NCBI GenBank assembly: GCA_016280855.1
Contig: JAEEHP010000072.1
Coordinates: 16,494-80,493, forward strand
Origin: Bacteroidaceae bacterium
GTDB lineage: Bacteria; Bacteroidota; Bacteroidia; Bacteroidales; Bacteroidaceae
Direction of reading: 5' to 3'
DNA length: 64,000 nt
Each line of letters opens with the position of its first letter. The stretch's first letter is position 1. This document shows, in pieces, positions 21,522 through 31,056 of this stretch. The position numbers were made by a program, and so were the translations under genes. The notes under the pieces were generated by a model, which saw only the letters and a list, made by a program, of their open reading frames with translations, did no database searches and was not told the DNA's origin.

Positions 21522-22796
21522 TTAACTGTATTTGCGGGGATAGCGTAAGAGGATCGCGAGGAAGGCGAAGAGGCCCATCGTGAAGGGATAATATAAATAA
21601 GGTATAATCTGCAAGGGATTGACGGCGGCGAGCGACGAGGCCATCAGCAGCTGTGCGCCGTAGGGAATGATGGATTGTGCGAAGCACGAGAAGGTGTCGA
21701 GGATGCTTGCGCTCTTGCGAGGATCAACGCCGTAGCGGTCGGCGATCTCACGGGCGATGGGGCCGATGGTGAGGATGGCCACGGTGTTGTTGGCCGTGCA
21801 GATGTCCGTGAAGATAACCAATGCACCGATCGTCAGCTGTGCGCCGCGAGGACCATGGACGCGCCGTGTGAGCAGACGTATGATGAGGTCAATGCCGCCG
21901 CCGTGGCGGATGAGGGCGATGAGACCGCCGGCGAGCATCGTGACGATGATGAGCTGGCTCATGCCCGCAATGCCTTCGCCAAGGGCGCTGAACCAACCCA
22001 GGAGGTCGTAGGAACCATAGGCCAGACCGATGATACCGCTCAGGATGATGCCCACGACGAGCACGACCATCACGTCGAGACCCGCGATGGCGGTGATGAG
22101 CACGACGAGGTAAGGCAGCACCTTGAAGATATCGACGTCAGGGACAGATTGAAGGCTGTGGATCTGCGAACCCATGACAACGTATATGAACAGCACGACG
22201 ACAGCGGCAGGAACGACAATCATGGAGTTGACGCGGAATTTGTCGCTCATGCGGCAGCCCTGAGTGCGTGTGGCAAGGATGGTCGTGTCGGAGATGAAAC
22301 TGAGGTTGTCGCCGAAGAACGCACCGCCGACGACCACCGCCGTGACGAAGGGAACGGAGGCTCCCGTGGCCTCAGCGATACCGGCGGCGATAGGCGTCAG
22401 CGCAACGACGGTGCCGACGCTCGTGCCAATGCTAAGCGAGATGAAACATGAGGCAAGGAAAAGGCCGGATAACAATAAGTTATCGGGCAATAGTTGAAGC
22501 GTCAGTTGAACCGTAGCATCGATGGCACCCATGGCCTTGGCCGAACTCGCAAAGGCTCCGGCAAGGATGAAGATCCAGACCATTAGCATCACGTCGGGAT
22601 GGCCGGCGCCCGTCGAAAACATATCGATGCGTTGGCGAAGGGACAGGTGTGGCGTCGTGGCAATGGCGTACAGGCTCGTGACGAGGAAAGCTACGCTAAT
22701 GGGGACGGCGTAGAAATCACCCGCAACGACGCTGACTCCCACGTAAACGATCAGGAAGACGGCTAAGGGACTGAGGGCTAACAAACCCTTGTTCAT
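21522..22796 (-). CDS. Na+/H+ antiporter NhaC family protein
   Basis: IFILAGAFASSAKAMGAIDATVQLTL...ISLSIGTSVGTVVALTPIAAGIAEATG...GGAFFGDNLSFISDTTILATRTQG. Confidence 0.92.
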   Translation of the reverse strand: MNKGLLALSPLAVFLIVYVGVSVVAGDFYAVPISVAFLVTSLYAIATTPHLSLRQRIDMFSTGAGHPDVMLMVWIFILAGAFASSAKAMGAIDATVQLTLQLLPDNLLLSGLFLASCFISLSIGTSVGTVVALTPIAAGIAEATGASVPFVTAVVVGGAFFGDNLSFISDTTILATRTQGCRMSDKFRVNSMIVVPAAVVVLFIYVVMGSQIHSLQSVPDVDIFKVLPYLVVLITAIAGLDVMVVLVVGIILSGIIGLAYGSYDLLGWFSALGEGIAGMSQLIIVTMLAGGLIALIRHGGGIDLIIRLLTRRVHGPRGAQLTIGALVIFTDICTANNTVAILTIGPIAREIADRYGVDPRKSASILDTFSCFAQSIIPYGAQLLMASSLAAVNPLQIIPYLYYPFTMGLFAFLAILLRYPRKYS

Positions 22797-22825
22797 ACGG
22801 ATTGACGATTTGACGGTTCAGGTCG

Positions 22826-22833
22826 CAAAGGTA
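22826..22833 (-). promoter_or_regulatory. Bacteroidetes -7 element (TACCTTTG) for the nhaC-like gene
   Basis: caaaggta on plus strand, 30 bp upstream of the start at 22796. Confidence 0.5.
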
Positions 22834-22900
22834 CGCATTTTTAATGAATAAATGATAAATAATAATGATAAATGACAAATAATGGCGCAAAAAGGCAAAA

Positions 22901-22935
22901 ACTTTCAACTATCAACGATCAACTATCAACTTTTT
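22901..22935 (+). repeat. Heptad tract (tcaacta words) overlapping the kdgK promoter region
   Basis: actttcaactatcaacgatcaactatcaac, immediately followed by tttttattacctttg. Confidence 0.85.
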
Positions 22936-22937
22936 AT

Positions 22938-22945
22938 TACCTTTG
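22938..22945 (+). promoter_or_regulatory. Bacteroidetes -7 element (TACCTTTG)
   Basis: TACCTTTG 44 bp before ATG 22990. Confidence 0.5.
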
Positions 22946-22989
22946 CAGCGAATTTATAATCATTCATTCATCAATCAGGTATTCCATCT

Positions 22990-24009
22990 ATGAAGATTGT
23001 TACTTTAGGCGAGATTATGCTTCGCCTTTCCCCTTCAGGCAACGACAGGTTTATTCAGAGCGAGAGCTTCCGCATCATCCCAGGTGGCGGTGAGGCTAAT
23101 GTGGCTATCTCTCTGGCCAACTACGGTCACGAGGCTTATTTCGTGTCGAAGCTGCCCAAGCATGAGATTGGTCAGATTGCCGTCAACGCGCTGCGCCGCT
23201 ATGGCGTTGACACGCGTTATATCGTTCGCGGCGGCGATCGCATCGGTTTGTACTACGCCGAGACTGGTGCCTCGATGCGTCCGTCGAAGGTTATCTACGA
23301 CCGTGCTCACAGCGCCATCGCTGAAGCCGAACCTTCGGATTTCGATTTCGACCAGATCATGGAAGGCGCCGACTGGTTCCACTGGAGTGGCATTACCCCT
23401 GCCATTAGCGACAAGGCAGCTGAGCTGACGCGTCTGGCCTGCGAGGCTGCCAAGCGTCACGGTGTCACCGTGAGCGTGGACCTCAACTTCCGCAAGAAAC
23501 TGTGGACGAGCGCAAAAGCCATCTCAATCATGCGCCCCTTGATGCAGTATGTCGATGTTTGCATCGGCAACGAGGAGGATGCAGAACTGTGCCTCGGCTT
23601 CAAGCCTGATGCCGACGTCGAGGGTGGCAAGACCGATGCATCCGGCTACGAAGGCATCTTCCGTCAGATGCGCGAAGAGTTTGGCTTCAAATATGTTGTC
23701 AGCACGCTCCGCGAGAGTTTCTCGGCTACACACAACGGTTGGAAGGCCCTCATCTTCGACGGCAAGGAGTTCTACCAGTCGAAGCGCTACGACATCAGCC
23801 CGATCATCGACCGCGTCGGTGGTGGCGACAGCTTCTCCGGCGGCTTGATCCACGGCTTGCTGACGAAGGCCACGCAGGGCGAGGCGCTCGAGTTTGCCGT
23901 AGCAGCCAGCGCTTTGAAGCACACCATCAACGGAGATTTCAACCTCGTCAGCGTCGAGGAAGTGGAATCCCTGGCTGGCGGCAACGCCAGCGGTCGCGTG
24001 CAACGATAA
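22990..24009 (+). CDS. kdgK: 2-dehydro-3-deoxygluconokinase (PfkB family sugar kinase)
   Basis: MKIVTLGEIMLRLSPSGNDRFIQSESFRIIPGGGEANVAISLANYG...IIDRVGGGDSFSGGLIHGLL; followed by KDPG aldolase. Confidence 0.92.
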   Translation: MKIVTLGEIMLRLSPSGNDRFIQSESFRIIPGGGEANVAISLANYGHEAYFVSKLPKHEIGQIAVNALRRYGVDTRYIVRGGDRIGLYYAETGASMRPSKVIYDRAHSAIAEAEPSDFDFDQIMEGADWFHWSGITPAISDKAAELTRLACEAAKRHGVTVSVDLNFRKKLWTSAKAISIMRPLMQYVDVCIGNEEDAELCLGFKPDADVEGGKTDASGYEGIFRQMREEFGFKYVVSTLRESFSATHNGWKALIFDGKEFYQSKRYDISPIIDRVGGGDSFSGGLIHGLLTKATQGEALEFAVAASALKHTINGDFNLVSVEEVESLAGGNASGRVQR

Positions 24010-24055
24010 CTTAATTGGACAATTGTCTAATAGTCAAATTACCAAATAGAATCAG

Positions 24056-24721
24056 ATGGCTCGTTTTGATAAGTTAGCTGTTCTCAGCAAGATTAAGGAG
24101 GCACCGATGGTGCCAGTGTTCTACCACAAGGATGCCGAGGTCGCCAAGCAGGTCATCAAGGCTTGCTACGATGGCGGTGTGCGCGCCTTCGAGTTCACGA
24201 ATCGTGGCGACTTCGCGCAGGAGGTGTTTGCCGAATGTGTGAAATTTGCCGCCAAGGAATGTCCGGAACTGGCGTTGGGCATCGGCAGCGTCGTTGATGC
24301 ACCCACGGCTGCAATGTATTTGCAGCTCGGCGCCTGCTTCGTCGTCGGTCCGCTGTTCAATCCCGAAATCGCGCCTGTCTGCAACCGTCGTCTCGTGCCT
24401 TACTGCCCCGGTTGCGGCAGCGTCAGCGAGATCGGCAAAGCTCAGGAGCTGGGCTGCGACCTGACCAAACTCTTCCCCGGCGATGTCTATGGACCTAACA
24501 TGGTGAAAGGTCTGATGGCTCCAATGCCTTGGTCGAAGGTGATGGTCACGGGTGGCGTTTCGCCCGATGCCGAAAACCTGCGCGCCTGGTTCAAGGCTGG
24601 CGTCTTCTGCGTCGGTATGGGGTCGAAACTGTTCCCGAAGGAGAAAGTTGCCGCCGAGGATTGGCAGTACGTGACCGACAAATGCCGCGAGTGCCTTGAC
24701 ATCATAGCCTCCTGTAGATAA
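24056..24721 (+). CDS. eda: Bifunctional 4-hydroxy-2-oxoglutarate aldolase / KDPG aldolase
   Basis: [34 protein letters not shown]...[32 protein letters not shown]...[18 protein letters not shown]. Confidence 0.93.
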   Translation: MARFDKLAVLSKIKEAPMVPVFYHKDAEVAKQVIKACYDGGVRAFEFTNRGDFAQEVFAECVKFAAKECPELALGIGSVVDAPTAAMYLQLGACFVVGPLFNPEIAPVCNRRLVPYCPGCGSVSEIGKAQELGCDLTKLFPGDVYGPNMVKGLMAPMPWSKVMVTGGVSPDAENLRAWFKAGVFCVGMGSKLFPKEKVAAEDWQYVTDKCRECLDIIASCR

Positions 24722-24728
24722 TCCGTTC

Positions 24729-26516
24729 ATGCGCCGGTTGTTAGCTCTTCTCCTGCTGCCGTTGGTGGCTGTCGGCCCGATGTTTGCGCAAAGCGACTTG
24801 TGGCTTGATGGCGAACCTTTGGCACACGGCATAGAGCGCACGGTCTTGATGCCCCCGTCGCTGCGTGAACTGATTCGCGGGCGTTCGTTGGCGTTCCGTC
24901 CGTCTTCCAACCGTCAAAGTTCCTCTCAGGCACGGCTTGTTCGGCGGTCGTTGGAAGGGAACTCAGCGCCCATCCAGCCTGTTGCTCCGCTGCTGTCGTC
25001 GATTCGCGACCAGGAGGCTCCGTACAACCTGCTGTGTCCTCGATGGACTTATGACGACGGCACGGTGAGCGAAGAGCGCTGCCTATCAGGCTGTGTGGCC
25101 ACCTGCATCGAGCAAATCATGGCATACTATCGTTATCCCGAAGCGTTGCTCGATACGCTGCACGGCTGGAAGACAGACAACTATATTATCGACGACCTAA
25201 TGCCCGGTACTCGCTTCGACTGGGACAACTATCTTCTCGACTATCGCCAAGGGTGGAACGAAGATCAGGGCAGTGCCATCGCTTTGGTGTCGCTGGCGTG
25301 TGGCATGGCTGTGAGGATGAACTACGGGCTTCATTCTTCGGGTGCCAACACCTACAATGCCGTGGAGCCCCTGAAGCGAGCTTTCGGCTACGGAATGGTG
25401 CGCTGCACCGATCGCGTGTTCTACACCCCCGAGCGCTGGCACGCGCTGATTCAGAACGAATTGCGCAGTGGCCGCCCCGTGGCCTACACGGGTCATAATA
25501 TGGAACTCAGCGGTCACGCTTTCAACATCGATGGCGTTGATGCTCGCGGGTATTATCATGTCAACTGGGGCTATAATGGCAACTACGATGGTTGGTATGA
25601 CCTCGACTGGCTGACTCCCTGGGAACCTTACGACGACGACACCACGGGTGTTCCCGAAGGGTTCTTTTGCAATCAGTCGTTGCTCATGATGCATCCTTCG
25701 CCTGATGTGGAGCCGCTTGCTTTGGACACGATGAGCCTTGATGCCTTGGGCGTTCAGCTTCAAGACGTTACGTTCCTTCGCGAGCCCGACCTTCAGGGCT
25801 TCGTCCCTGCTGACTTCCATTTCCTGAACACCGGCGACCAGACCGTCACCTACACCTACGAGGTGATGACCTATCTGCCCACCGACACGGCCGTCTTCTA
25901 TCAGGCCGATTACGTTGGACTTTCTGCCCTCACCCTCCAGCCTCATGAGTCGCGCTCGCAGCGCGTCTATCTTCGGTTCACGGAGAAGGGCGACCGCCTG
26001 CTGGGCATCTCTCATGACGATGAAACGATTCCTTTCACGATGCCCGTGACGATTGGTCAGGGCAAGCCACCAAGGCTGGAGTGGGGTAGTGCGACGGTCG
26101 AGGTGAAGCCGACAGACGGAGGTGAATATGAGGCCACGATCTCGGTGCCCGTAGCCAACCGTGCCACTTCGGGCTTCGCTGGTTCTTTGGTCACTTTGTC
26201 GTTGGCTCCCGATGGTCAGGAGGAAGATCTCCGTCATTGGTGGGTGGTCGATTTGGCCGGCGGCGCGGAGGAAGTGCGAACGGTCACCTTTCGTCATCTG
26301 CAGCCCGAGACGCGCTATCATTTCTTATTACGCTGTCCTTGGGTCGTAAAGGCCGAGGCCGATTTCTGGACAAGCATCCCGGTCGGCATCGACAATCGCG
26401 CTTCCGAAGCCGGCTCATCGGTTATGTATCCCGCCTTTGACCTGTCCGGCCGTCCGGCTCAACGAAGCACCCGTGGTATCATCATTCAAAACGGAAAGAA
26501 ATGGAATCTGCGATAA
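24729..26516 (+). CDS. C10 family (streptopain-like) cysteine peptidase with sorting-type C-terminal tail
   Basis: CLSGCVATCIEQIMAYYRYP (Cys region), ELSGHAFNIDGVDARGYYHVNWGYNGNYDGWY (His region); ends FDLSGRPAQRSTRGIIIQNGKKWNLR. Confidence 0.88.
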   Translation: MRRLLALLLLPLVAVGPMFAQSDLWLDGEPLAHGIERTVLMPPSLRELIRGRSLAFRPSSNRQSSSQARLVRRSLEGNSAPIQPVAPLLSSIRDQEAPYNLLCPRWTYDDGTVSEERCLSGCVATCIEQIMAYYRYPEALLDTLHGWKTDNYIIDDLMPGTRFDWDNYLLDYRQGWNEDQGSAIALVSLACGMAVRMNYGLHSSGANTYNAVEPLKRAFGYGMVRCTDRVFYTPERWHALIQNELRSGRPVAYTGHNMELSGHAFNIDGVDARGYYHVNWGYNGNYDGWYDLDWLTPWEPYDDDTTGVPEGFFCNQSLLMMHPSPDVEPLALDTMSLDALGVQLQDVTFLREPDLQGFVPADFHFLNTGDQTVTYTYEVMTYLPTDTAVFYQADYVGLSALTLQPHESRSQRVYLRFTEKGDRLLGISHDDETIPFTMPVTIGQGKPPRLEWGSATVEVKPTDGGEYEATISVPVANRATSGFAGSLVTLSLAPDGQEEDLRHWWVVDLAGGAEEVRTVTFRHLQPETRYHFLLRCPWVVKAEADFWTSIPVGIDNRASEAGSSVMYPAFDLSGRPAQRSTRGIIIQNGKKWNLR

Positions 26517-27070
26517 CCTCTTCCGATCCTTCATGCTGGCTGGCTGTTGTCGATAAGTACTACGCCGACAACGAACCGTTGCGTCACATACTCCTGACCC
26601 ACAGCTGCAGCGTTGCTGATTTCGCGCTTGACGTAGCTCGTCGTCATCCCGAGTTTTGTCTTGATCTGCGTTTCCTCGAGGAAGCCGCAATGCTCCATGA
26701 CATCGGTATTTTCCTCACCGATGCTCCTGGCATTCAGTGTTTTGGCCATGAGCCATACATCCGTCATGGTCTTCTTGGCGCCGAACTGTTGCGCCGCGAG
26801 GGACTTCCCCTTCATGCCCGTGTCGCCGAGCGCCACACTGGCACTGGTCTGACCGCCGAGGCCATCGTCAGCCAGCAATTACCGCTGCCCGTCCGCGATT
26901 ACCTCCCCGAGACTTTAGAGGAACAGATCATCTGCTACGCCGACAAGTTTTTCTCAAAGACACACCTCGAGCGAACCCGTACGCCGGAGCAAGTTTTGCG
27001 CAGTTTGGAGAAGTTCGGCGACGAGAGCGTACAGCGCATGAAGGCTTGGTTGGAGCGCTTTGCGGACTGA
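26501..27070 (+). CDS. HD domain-containing hydrolase
   Basis: HILLTHSCSVADFALDVARRH...LEEAAMLHDIGIFLTDAPGIQCFGHEPYIRHGLLGAELLRREGLPLHARVAERHTG. Confidence 0.88.
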   Translation: MESAITSSDPSCWLAVVDKYYADNEPLRHILLTHSCSVADFALDVARRHPEFCLDLRFLEEAAMLHDIGIFLTDAPGIQCFGHEPYIRHGLLGAELLRREGLPLHARVAERHTGTGLTAEAIVSQQLPLPVRDYLPETLEEQIICYADKFFSKTHLERTRTPEQVLRSLEKFGDESVQRMKAWLERFAD

Positions 27071-27129
27071 CCCTACATGCGCCCCGAATCCTAAAATCTG
27101 TGCAAAAGGCGCAAATAACCCTTAAATTA

Positions 27130-27161
27130 TTTGTTTATGCGCGCGAGTTAGTGTACTTTTG
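27130..27161 (+). promoter_or_regulatory. Bacteroidetes promoter: -33 TTTG (27130-27133) and -7 TACTTTTG (27154-27161)
   Basis: 20-bp spacing; upstream of the lptD-like ORF. Confidence 0.6.
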
Positions 27162-27200
27162 CACGAGATTTCGCGCAAGGTGCGCCATTCTTACTTAGAA

Positions 27201-30200
27201 GTGAATCGACATTTAACCCTTAGATGGCTCATTGCCAGCATACTCGCCATCCTCGTTGCCGCCTGTTCCACGACAGCTCCGCGTAGCGAGCGTTCTGCTG
27301 TTTCTGCACAAGGCAGCGTACGGCTTGACACCACCGGGCGCCTCGGGCAGCCCGTCGATTCCCTCGTTCCAGCCACCACGATCGGCGACACGGCGCTGAC
27401 GGATGCCGTCGCCGAAGCCGTTGCTGCCGTGATTCCCTCGTCCGACACGCTCGTGGCGATCATCGACTCCACGTTGACCAAGCTCGACAGCCTTGGCGTT
27501 GTGGACTCCCTTTCGTTGAGCAAGCTGTCGAATGCCTTGCAGCATGACACGCTAAGTATGGATTCGCTGGCCGAGCGCATCCTCAACGATTCCACACGAT
27601 TCCTGATCGTCCGTGGCGACACCGTCTATCTCGGCCGCTCGGGTCACACGGGAGTTGACACCTTGAAGATCGATTCCTCGAAGCAGAGCAAGAACGCGTT
27701 GGATGCGCCCGTGGATTTCAAGGCCAAGGACTCCATCACCTTTGACTATCTCCTCAATCGTGTCAATTTCTACGGCGACGCCAAGGTGAACTACCAGAAC
27801 CTGGAACTCTCGTCTAACCTCATCTCCATGAGCGTGGACAGCAGTATCGTTCATGCTTACGGCACGCGCGATTCCTTGGGTAATATGGTCGTTCCGCCCA
27901 CGTTCAAGCAAGGCGAAGACACCTATGAGCCCGATGATATAGCCTATAACTTCAAGACGCGTAAGGCTTTCATCCATAACGTATTCACCGAGCAGGGCGA
28001 GGGCTACATGACCAGTCAGGAGAGCAAGCGTGACTCGGCGGGTACGATGTATGTCGCTCATGCCAAGTACACGACCTGCGATGCCAAGCATCCTCACTTC
28101 TACCTTGCCCTTTCCCGTGCCAAGGTGCGACCCGGCAAAGATGTGGTTTTCGGTCCCGCTTACCTCGTCGTTGAGGACGTGCCGCTGCCTTTGGCCATCC
28201 CCTACGGCTTCTTCCCCTTCTCCAACACCTATTCCAGCGGTATCATCATGCCGACCTATGGCGACGAATCGACGCGCGGCTTCTACCTTCGCGACGGCGG
28301 TTACTATCTGGCCATCAGCGACCGCGTCGATTTAAAACTCTTAGGCGAGATCTACACGAAAGGTTCGTGGGGCATTTCGGCACAGAGCACTTACAAGAAG
28401 CGCTACCGTTTCAGCGGTTCGGTCAATTTCGCCTTCCAGAACACGGTCGAGGGTGAGCGTAATATGCCCGACTACTCCGTTTCGAGGAGCTTCAAGTTCC
28501 AATGGAGCCATCGTCAGGATTCCAAGGCCAATCCGGCGCAGAGCTTCTCCGCCAGCGTCAATTTCGCCACGTCGAGCTTCGAGCAGAACAATATCAATTC
28601 GCGCTACAATCCGCAGGCTCGCAGCCAAAGCACCCGTACGTCCTCCATCTCCTACAGCCGTTCGTTTGCCGACATCGGTCTAACGATTTCCGCCACGATG
28701 AACCTGTCGCAGAACGTGCGCGATTCCAGCATCTCGATGACGCTGCCCTCGCTCAATATCTCTCTTGCCCGCTTCAATCCCTTCAAGCGCAAGAAGAAAG
28801 TAGGTGCCGAACGATGGTACGAGAAGATAGCGATGAGCTACACCGGAACGTTCTCCAACAGTATCGCCACCAAGGAGGACAAACTCCTCAAGTCCAATTT
28901 CATCAAGGACTGGAAGAATGGTATGCGCCATCAGATTCCCGTCAACGCCTCATTCAGCGTCCTTAATTACATTAATGTGACGCCCTCGTTCACCTTCACC
29001 GATCGTATGTACACCCACAAGGTCAACCGTTCGTGGAACGAGAGTGCCCAGAAGGAAAGGGCCGACACGACCTATGGCTTCTATAACGTATATGATTTCA
29101 ATTTCTCGCTCTCGGCGTCAACGAAACTCTACGGCACCTATACGCCGCTGATTGGCAAGAAGATCATGGCCATTCGCCATGTCCTCACGCCGACCATCAG
29201 CCTCTCCTATGCCCCCGACTTCGGCGCTTCGGGGTTCGGCTTCTACGACACGTATGTCAAGACCGACAAGGACGGCAACGTCAGCACCGTATCCTATTCT
29301 CCCTTCCAAGGTCAGCTCTACGGCGTGCCGGGAAAGGGAATGAATGGTAGTATCAACATCGACATAGGCAATAACCTCGAGATGAAGCTGCGCACCGCCA
29401 ACGACTCCACCAAGAAGGTGAGCCTCATCGACGAGCTTGGTGCATCTATGTCCTATAATATGGCAGCTAAGGAGAAACCGCTCTCCGACCTGAATATGCG
29501 TATTCGCCTCAAACTCACCAAGAGCTACACCTTCTCGCTCAATGCCCAGTTTGCCACCTATGCCTACGAGTTCAACGAGAATGGAGGTGTCTATGTGGGC
29601 AATCGCACCGAGTACAGCTACGGCCGCTTCGGACGTTTCCAAGGCATGAGTCAGAACCTCTCCTACACCCTTAACAACCAGACGTTCAAGAAACTCTGGG
29701 ATAAGATTACGGGCAAGAACAAGGAGAAGGAGCAGACCGCCGAAGAGAACAGTGAAGACGAAGAGGAGGAGGAGACCGACATCAACGAATCCAATATGGA
29801 CCCCGAACTCACGAAGGGGCAGCGGGGCGCTAAGAGTGGGCAGGGCTCGCTCGACGACGACGGCTATGTCAAGTTCCAGCTGCCGTGGTCCGTTTCCCTC
29901 TCCTATGGTATTTCCATGCGCGAGAACACCTCTGCCGAGATCAACCCCAAGCGAATGCGCTATCCCTTCCAGTTGACCCACACGCTCAACTTCTCGGGCA
30001 ACATCCAGATTGCCTCCGGATGGAATATCTCGTGGTCGTCGGGCTACGACTTCAATTTCCACAAGCTCTCGATGACCACCGCCTCCCTCTCGCGCGACCT
30101 CCATTGCTTCAATATGTCGTGCAGCGTGGTCATCTCGCCCTATACCTCCTACAACTTCACTTTCCAGGCCAACGCCTCGACCCTGGCTGATGCCCTGCGA

Positions 30201-30245
30201 TGGAAGAAGAGCAGCGGTTACACCAACTCCATTCAATGGTATTAA
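27201..30245 (+). CDS. LptD/OstA-like LPS-assembly outer membrane protein
   Basis: YTTCDAKHPHFYLALSRAKVRPGKDVVFGPAYLVVEDVPLPLAIPYGFFPFSNTYSSGIIMPTYGDESTRGFYLRDGGYYLAISD. Probable GTG start at 27201 (MNRHLTLRWLIASILAILVAACS) rather than 27159. Confidence 0.87.
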   Translation: MNRHLTLRWLIASILAILVAACSTTAPRSERSAVSAQGSVRLDTTGRLGQPVDSLVPATTIGDTALTDAVAEAVAAVIPSSDTLVAIIDSTLTKLDSLGVVDSLSLSKLSNALQHDTLSMDSLAERILNDSTRFLIVRGDTVYLGRSGHTGVDTLKIDSSKQSKNALDAPVDFKAKDSITFDYLLNRVNFYGDAKVNYQNLELSSNLISMSVDSSIVHAYGTRDSLGNMVVPPTFKQGEDTYEPDDIAYNFKTRKAFIHNVFTEQGEGYMTSQESKRDSAGTMYVAHAKYTTCDAKHPHFYLALSRAKVRPGKDVVFGPAYLVVEDVPLPLAIPYGFFPFSNTYSSGIIMPTYGDESTRGFYLRDGGYYLAISDRVDLKLLGEIYTKGSWGISAQSTYKKRYRFSGSVNFAFQNTVEGERNMPDYSVSRSFKFQWSHRQDSKANPAQSFSASVNFATSSFEQNNINSRYNPQARSQSTRTSSISYSRSFADIGLTISATMNLSQNVRDSSISMTLPSLNISLARFNPFKRKKKVGAERWYEKIAMSYTGTFSNSIATKEDKLLKSNFIKDWKNGMRHQIPVNASFSVLNYINVTPSFTFTDRMYTHKVNRSWNESAQKERADTTYGFYNVYDFNFSLSASTKLYGTYTPLIGKKIMAIRHVLTPTISLSYAPDFGASGFGFYDTYVKTDKDGNVSTVSYSPFQGQLYGVPGKGMNGSINIDIGNNLEMKLRTANDSTKKVSLIDELGASMSYNMAAKEKPLSDLNMRIRLKLTKSYTFSLNAQFATYAYEFNENGGVYVGNRTEYSYGRFGRFQGMSQNLSYTLNNQTFKKLWDKITGKNKEKEQTAEENSEDEEEEETDINESNMDPELTKGQRGAKSGQGSLDDDGYVKFQLPWSVSLSYGISMRENTSAEINPKRMRYPFQLTHTLNFSGNIQIASGWNISWSSGYDFNFHKLSMTTASLSRDLHCFNMSCSVVISPYTSYNFTFQANASTLADALRWKKSSGYTNSIQWY

Positions 30246-30260
30246 CGCATTAACACATAT

Positions 30261-31025
30261 ATGATTATGAGACACTTCCGTTCATTCTCCCTCCTCCTCC
30301 TTTCCGGCCTCATCCTTTGGGGTTGCAACAACGAAACAGGAAACCACTACGTGCAGTTCGTCTATCCCAATTCTCAGTCCGATCCTTATTTCTTAGGCTA
30401 CAAACGTGTTTACGCCGACCAGTTCGTTGACAGTATTGTCTTCGCTACGACTGAGCCGTGGAAGCTCACGCTCGACTACTCCGATTCCGACAAGGATTGG
30501 TGCACGATGGACGGCGAACTTATGCAGCCCGATTTCAAGATGGAAAAAGGTGCCATCTACTATGTCAGCGGCCCCGTCCGTTTCACGTCCAACACAACGG
30601 GCAGGAAACGCACTGTGCGCGTTGACCTCGGTGCGGGCGAGTTCACCTGCAGCGGCGGTTTCATCCAGCTGCCTTACCTCAACGTCACGCGTCCTCTTCG
30701 TTACGTTGTCAGCGATGACACTCACACCGTGCTCACCTCGCGCGACTCCCTCTCCTCACTGGTCGTGCTGGCTAATGCCCCAACCGACAGTATCGTGTTC
30801 ACCGTCCAAGCCGACTGGAAGCTGCAGGGCACTCGCAACTCGTGGATCAAGCCCGCAGTCGCTCAAGGCCACAGCGGTCGCCAGTGCATCAACCTCGCCA
30901 TTGAACCCAACCTGACGCACTCAGCACGTTACGATACCCTCTTCCTCAGCACGATGGGTGCCAACAGCTCCACCGGTAAGTTCATCGTTGACACCATCCC
31001 CTTCGTCCAGCGCGCTGCTCAGTAA
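30261..31025 (+). CDS. Hypothetical lipoprotein, possibly with BACON-like beta domains
   Basis: LLLLSGLILWGCNNE lipobox; repeated motif VDSIVFATTEPWKLTLDYSD / TDSIVFTVQADWKLQGTRNSWIKP. Confidence 0.7.
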   Translation: MIMRHFRSFSLLLLSGLILWGCNNETGNHYVQFVYPNSQSDPYFLGYKRVYADQFVDSIVFATTEPWKLTLDYSDSDKDWCTMDGELMQPDFKMEKGAIYYVSGPVRFTSNTTGRKRTVRVDLGAGEFTCSGGFIQLPYLNVTRPLRYVVSDDTHTVLTSRDSLSSLVVLANAPTDSIVFTVQADWKLQGTRNSWIKPAVAQGHSGRQCINLAIEPNLTHSARYDTLFLSTMGANSSTGKFIVDTIPFVQRAAQ

Positions 31026-31056
31026 TCCCCATTCCAACTCCTAAAACCACGCTCCC

